DNA from: an uncultured Clostridia bacterium
Lineage (GTDB): Bacteria > Bacillota > Clostridia > UMGS1883
Direction of reading: 5' to 3'
Length of the DNA: 64,000 nt
NCBI GenBank assembly: GCA_934476455.1
Contig: CAKSNY010000003.1
Location: 62,001-126,000, forward strand
The position numbers were made by a program, and so were the translations under genes. Below, in pieces: positions 61,556 through 64,000 of the stretch (positions are counted from its first letter, which is position 1; each line of letters opens with the position of its first letter). The notes under the pieces are model-generated. The model had not been told where the DNA came from. It made no database searches and saw nothing but the letters and a program-made list of their open reading frames with translations.

Positions 61556-63093
61556 GCTGCATCCTCCTTCCAAAGCTCGATAATATCATAATCACCGTAG
61601 GAGGGTGAAGACAGGGGAACGTCTTTTCTTTGAATACGGCTCAGCGCACCCATAAGCTGTATAGATATAAGCGGCATCATTGCAACAATTGCAACAATTC
61701 CGAAGGCGTCCTTTAAAACATTTCCGCCGAGGGCGCTGCTTGCGCCTATCGCAAATTGCAGCATAAATGTTGCCGTCATAGGACCGGAAGCAACCCCGCC
61801 GGAGTCAAACGCTATAGCCGTGTATATATCGGGAACAAAAAATGAAAGTGTAAGCGCCGCGAGGTATCCGGGAACCAAAAACCAAAGTATTGATATACCT
61901 GTTACCACGCGAAGCATTGAAAGCCCCATTGCAGCCGCAATTGCGGCAGAAAGGCTTAGCTTTATGGCACTTTTTGAAATTGCGCCTGCGCTTACCTCTT
62001 CAATCTGCTTTTCCAAAACGGCAACGGCAGGCTCTGCCGATATAATGAACCAGCCAAAGACCATTGAAAGCGGTATCAAAAGATATTTATTTTTTCCGAG
62101 AGCAAGGCTTTCGCCCAAAACCGTTCCCAGAGAAGAAAAACCGACATTTACCCCCGTAAGGAAAAGTACAAGACCGATGTATGTATAAAAAATACCAAAA
62201 CATACCTTAAGAAGGCTGCGCCCGGACATTTTAAGCGTTAAAATCTGAAACAGAAAGAAGATAACGACAATCGGCAAAAGCGACAGTGCCATTTCGCAGA
62301 AATATGTGGGCAGAGCGCTTATATACGCTTTGCCTATCGACACAGTATTGTCAAACCGAAGAAGCGCCCCCTGCATTAAAGAGCCGTTGCTTTTATAGAA
62401 AAAGCCGAGAATGAGCACCGCCAGTATAGGACCTATGGAGCACAGAGAAACCAAGCCAAAGCTGTCCGCCTCCGCCTTGTTATCGCTTCGTATGTTTGAG
62501 ATACCGACACCGAGGGCAAGGATAAAGGGAACCGTCATAGGACCTGTCGTTACCCCGCCCGAATCAAAGGCAACGCTTAAAAAATCCGCGTCGGTAAAAG
62601 ATGCAAGCAAAAAGACAACCGCATAAAAAATGATAAGAAGCCACCGAATGTTAAAGCCTGTGAGAATCCTTAACATACATATCGTAAGAAACAGCCCCAC
62701 GCCAAGCCCGACCGTTAACAAAAGTACGGTATTGTTTATGTGCGGAACGGTTTGTGCAAGCACCTGTAAGTCAGGCTCTGCAACGGTAACGGCAAAGCCA
62801 AGTGCAAAGCTTACCAAAAGAATTACGGGAAGCTTTTTTGTTTTTGTAAGGGCGGTGCCTATTTTGTTGCCGATAGGCGTCATCGAGCTTTCCGCCCCGA
62901 GGGAGAAAAGGGCAACGCCTAAAATAACCATTACGGTTCCCAAAAGAAAATTCAGCAGAATATCCGCGCTTATGCGAACGCAGGAAAAGCACAATATAAG
63001 CACCAGCGTCACAATGGGCAGCACCGAACCGGCTGCTTCCTTCCCTTTTTCGGCTAGGGCAAGCTTATTTTTCTGAAAAAGTGTTTTGTTCAT
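61552..63093 (-). CDS. DUF1538 membrane protein (two repeat halves)
   Basis: A 513-residue integral membrane protein with a repeated half. LPIVTLVLILCFSCVRI and ALFSLGAESSMTPIGNKIGTAL in the first half correspond to LSLLPIVVIFFLFQILTLK and LFLTGVNVGFSSLGTVLGESL in the second. AFDSGGVTTGPMTVPF and AFDSGGVASGPMTATF recur, and VAEPDLQVLAQ/SAEPAVAVLEKQ also match. This is the DUF1538 family of putative transporters with unknown substrate. I start at ATG 63093 because GGAAGG is upstream. In-frame starts further up (63198) lie within the promoter. Co-translated with the P-II-like gene. Confidence 0.88.
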   Translation of the reverse strand: MNKTLFQKNKLALAEKGKEAAGSVLPIVTLVLILCFSCVRISADILLNFLLGTVMVILGVALFSLGAESSMTPIGNKIGTALTKTKKLPVILLVSFALGFAVTVAEPDLQVLAQTVPHINNTVLLLTVGLGVGLFLTICMLRILTGFNIRWLLIIFYAVVFLLASFTDADFLSVAFDSGGVTTGPMTVPFILALGVGISNIRSDNKAEADSFGLVSLCSIGPILAVLILGFFYKSNGSLMQGALLRFDNTVSIGKAYISALPTYFCEMALSLLPIVVIFFLFQILTLKMSGRSLLKVCFGIFYTYIGLVLFLTGVNVGFSSLGTVLGESLALGKNKYLLIPLSMVFGWFIISAEPAVAVLEKQIEEVSAGAISKSAIKLSLSAAIAAAMGLSMLRVVTGISILWFLVPGYLAALTLSFFVPDIYTAIAFDSGGVASGPMTATFMLQFAIGASSALGGNVLKDAFGIVAIVAMMPLISIQLMGALSRIQRKDVPLSSPSYGDYDIIELWKEDAA

Positions 63094-63147
63094 TCTTCGC
63101 CGTCCTTCCCGAATAATATTATATGTAATTTTAAATAAACCCATTTT

Positions 63148-63176
63148 ATTATATCTTAAATTCGGATTGTTTGCAA
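63148..63176 (-). promoter_or_regulatory. Promoter of the DUF1538 operon
   Basis: On the minus strand, TTGCAA (63176-63171), 17 bases, TATAAT (63153-63148), 54 bases before the ATG. Confidence 0.65.
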
Positions 63177-63237
63177 GCAAAGAGGTAAAAAAAGACATAA
63201 TTTTACCGTCCGACAGGCGAAAAAAGTATTTTAATGC

Positions 63238-63266
63238 TTGAAAATACAGAAAAAATATTGTATAAT
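63238..63266 (+). promoter_or_regulatory. Promoter of guaB
   Basis: TTGAAA (63238-63243), 17 bases, TATAAT (63261-63266), 32 bases before the ATG. Confidence 0.7.
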
Positions 63267-63298
63267 AATCGAAATATACTTGTAAAGGAGAGAGTTAA

Positions 63299-64000
63299 AT
63301 GGCATATTATTTCAGTGAACCGTCACGCACATTCAGCGAGTATCTGCTTGTACCGGGATACACAGATGAAAACTGTATACCCGCAAATGTGTGCCTTAAG
63401 ACGCCGCTTGTCAAATTCAAAAAGGGAGAAGAATCTGCAATTACGCTTAATATTCCGCTTGTTTCCGCAATAATGCAATCGGTATCGAATGACACAATGG
63501 CGATTGCGCTTGCAAAGGAAGGCGGAATTTCGTTTATTTACGGCGCACAGTCTATAGAGGACGAGGCAAAAATGGTATCGCGCGTGAAAAGCTACAAGGC
63601 AGGCTTTGTAATAAGCGACAGCAACCTTCGCCCCGACGATACGCTTGCCGACGTTTTGGAGCTTTTTGAAACAAAAGGGCACAATACAATGGCAGTTACG
63701 GATAACGGAAAGTCAGACGGAAAGCTTTTGGGCGTTGTTACAAGCCGCGATTACCGTGTAAGCAGAATGCCCAAAGACATCCCCGTAAAGGAGTTTATGA
63801 CACCTTTTGAAAGGCTTATATGCGCGGGCGAAAACACAACACTGAAAGAAGCCAACGATATTATCTGGGAGCATAAGCTTAACTCTCTTCCGATAATAAA
63901 CGATAAGCAGGAACTTAAATATTTTGTATTCAGAAAAGACTATTCTTCTCACAAAAACAGCCCGATGGAGATTCTTGACGATGAGAAAAGGTACATTGTC
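63299..64000 (+). CDS. guaB: IMP dehydrogenase, N-terminal part (cut by window edge)
   Basis: 234 codons are visible from the ATG at 63299, with AAAGGAGAGAG upstream. The start of the barrel is clear ([61 protein letters not shown]). The inserted CBS pair follows from about residue 100 ([61 protein letters not shown]). The enzyme oxidises IMP to XMP with NAD in guanine nucleotide synthesis. The catalytic Cys loop lies beyond the window. Confidence 0.93.
   Translation, partial: MAYYFSEPSRTFSEYLLVPGYTDENCIPANVCLKTPLVKFKKGEESAITLNIPLVSAIMQSVSNDTMAIALAKEGGISFIYGAQSIEDEAKMVSRVKSYKAGFVISDSNLRPDDTLADVLELFETKGHNTMAVTDNGKSDGKLLGVVTSRDYRVSRMPKDIPVKEFMTPFERLICAGENTTLKEANDIIWEHKLNSLPIINDKQELKYFVFRKDYSSHKNSPMEILDDEKRYIV

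Overview
The window reads as a chromosome segment of an anaerobic Gram-positive bacterium of class Clostridia, probably an uncultured gut lineage that eats plant polysaccharides. The evidence is the strong GGAGG-type ribosome-binding sites, the clean TTGaca-17-TATAAT promoters, lipoprotein solute-binding proteins, S-layer-homology (SLH) cell-wall anchors, a type I dockerin, and the UxaA/UxaB hexuronate enzymes. Most of the window is two parallel loci for attacking a polysaccharide outside the cell.

Locus A (1-22481). A partial GH106-like glycosidase runs leftward from a shared promoter region. An operon runs rightward: GH105 unsaturated rhamnogalacturonyl hydrolase, a parallel-beta-helix protein with a C-terminal dockerin, two secreted proteins sharing a DUF6273-like module (one SLH-anchored), an 866-residue protein with N-terminal SLH-like repeats, and a smaller secreted protein built like the N-terminus of its neighbour. 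Then come a membrane-spanning AraC-type regulator and a solute-binding lipoprotein with two permeases, ended by a terminator. GH106-like plus GH105 suggests rhamnogalacturonan I from pectin.

Middle (22482-28664). Single genes: a DUF1275 (YoaK) membrane protein with a leader hairpin, a TetR regulator with a perfect operator palindrome and an apparent one-base frameshift, two tiny overlapping ORFs, an SLH-linked M13 metallopeptidase, a TfoX-type protein, a chloramphenicol-acetyltransferase-like protein, and a divergent cupin/HxlR pair.

Locus B (28770-49985). The same plan with different enzymes: membrane AraC regulator, solute-binding lipoprotein 1, an 870-residue paralogue of the locus A SLH-like protein, two atrophied-Ig surface proteins made by a recent tandem duplication of about 2 kb, a heparinase II/III-like lyase with a DNRLRE module and SLH anchor, solute-binding lipoprotein 2, and LplB/YtcP-type permeases. 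No ABC ATPase lies in either locus.

Right part (49982-64000). A decayed DNA methyltransferase lies against the end of locus B. It is followed by tRNA-Leu, an abnormal tRNA-fMet, a GH2 beta-galactosidase, small zinc-ribbon and XRE genes, tRNA-Glu, uxaA and uxaB with a divergent AraC regulator, a GT51 transglycosylase, VanZ, deoD, a P-II-like/DUF1538 pair, and the start of guaB. The chain GH106-like, GH105, GH2 and UxaB/UxaA fits breakdown of rhamnogalacturonan and its galactose side chains, with galacturonate entering central metabolism through altronate.

The least explained part is the surface apparatus. Large SLH-bearing proteins without a recognisable catalytic domain are encoded with transporters and membrane-bound AraC regulators in both loci. 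They may play the glycan-capturing role that SusD-like proteins play in Bacteroidetes, but this is inference.
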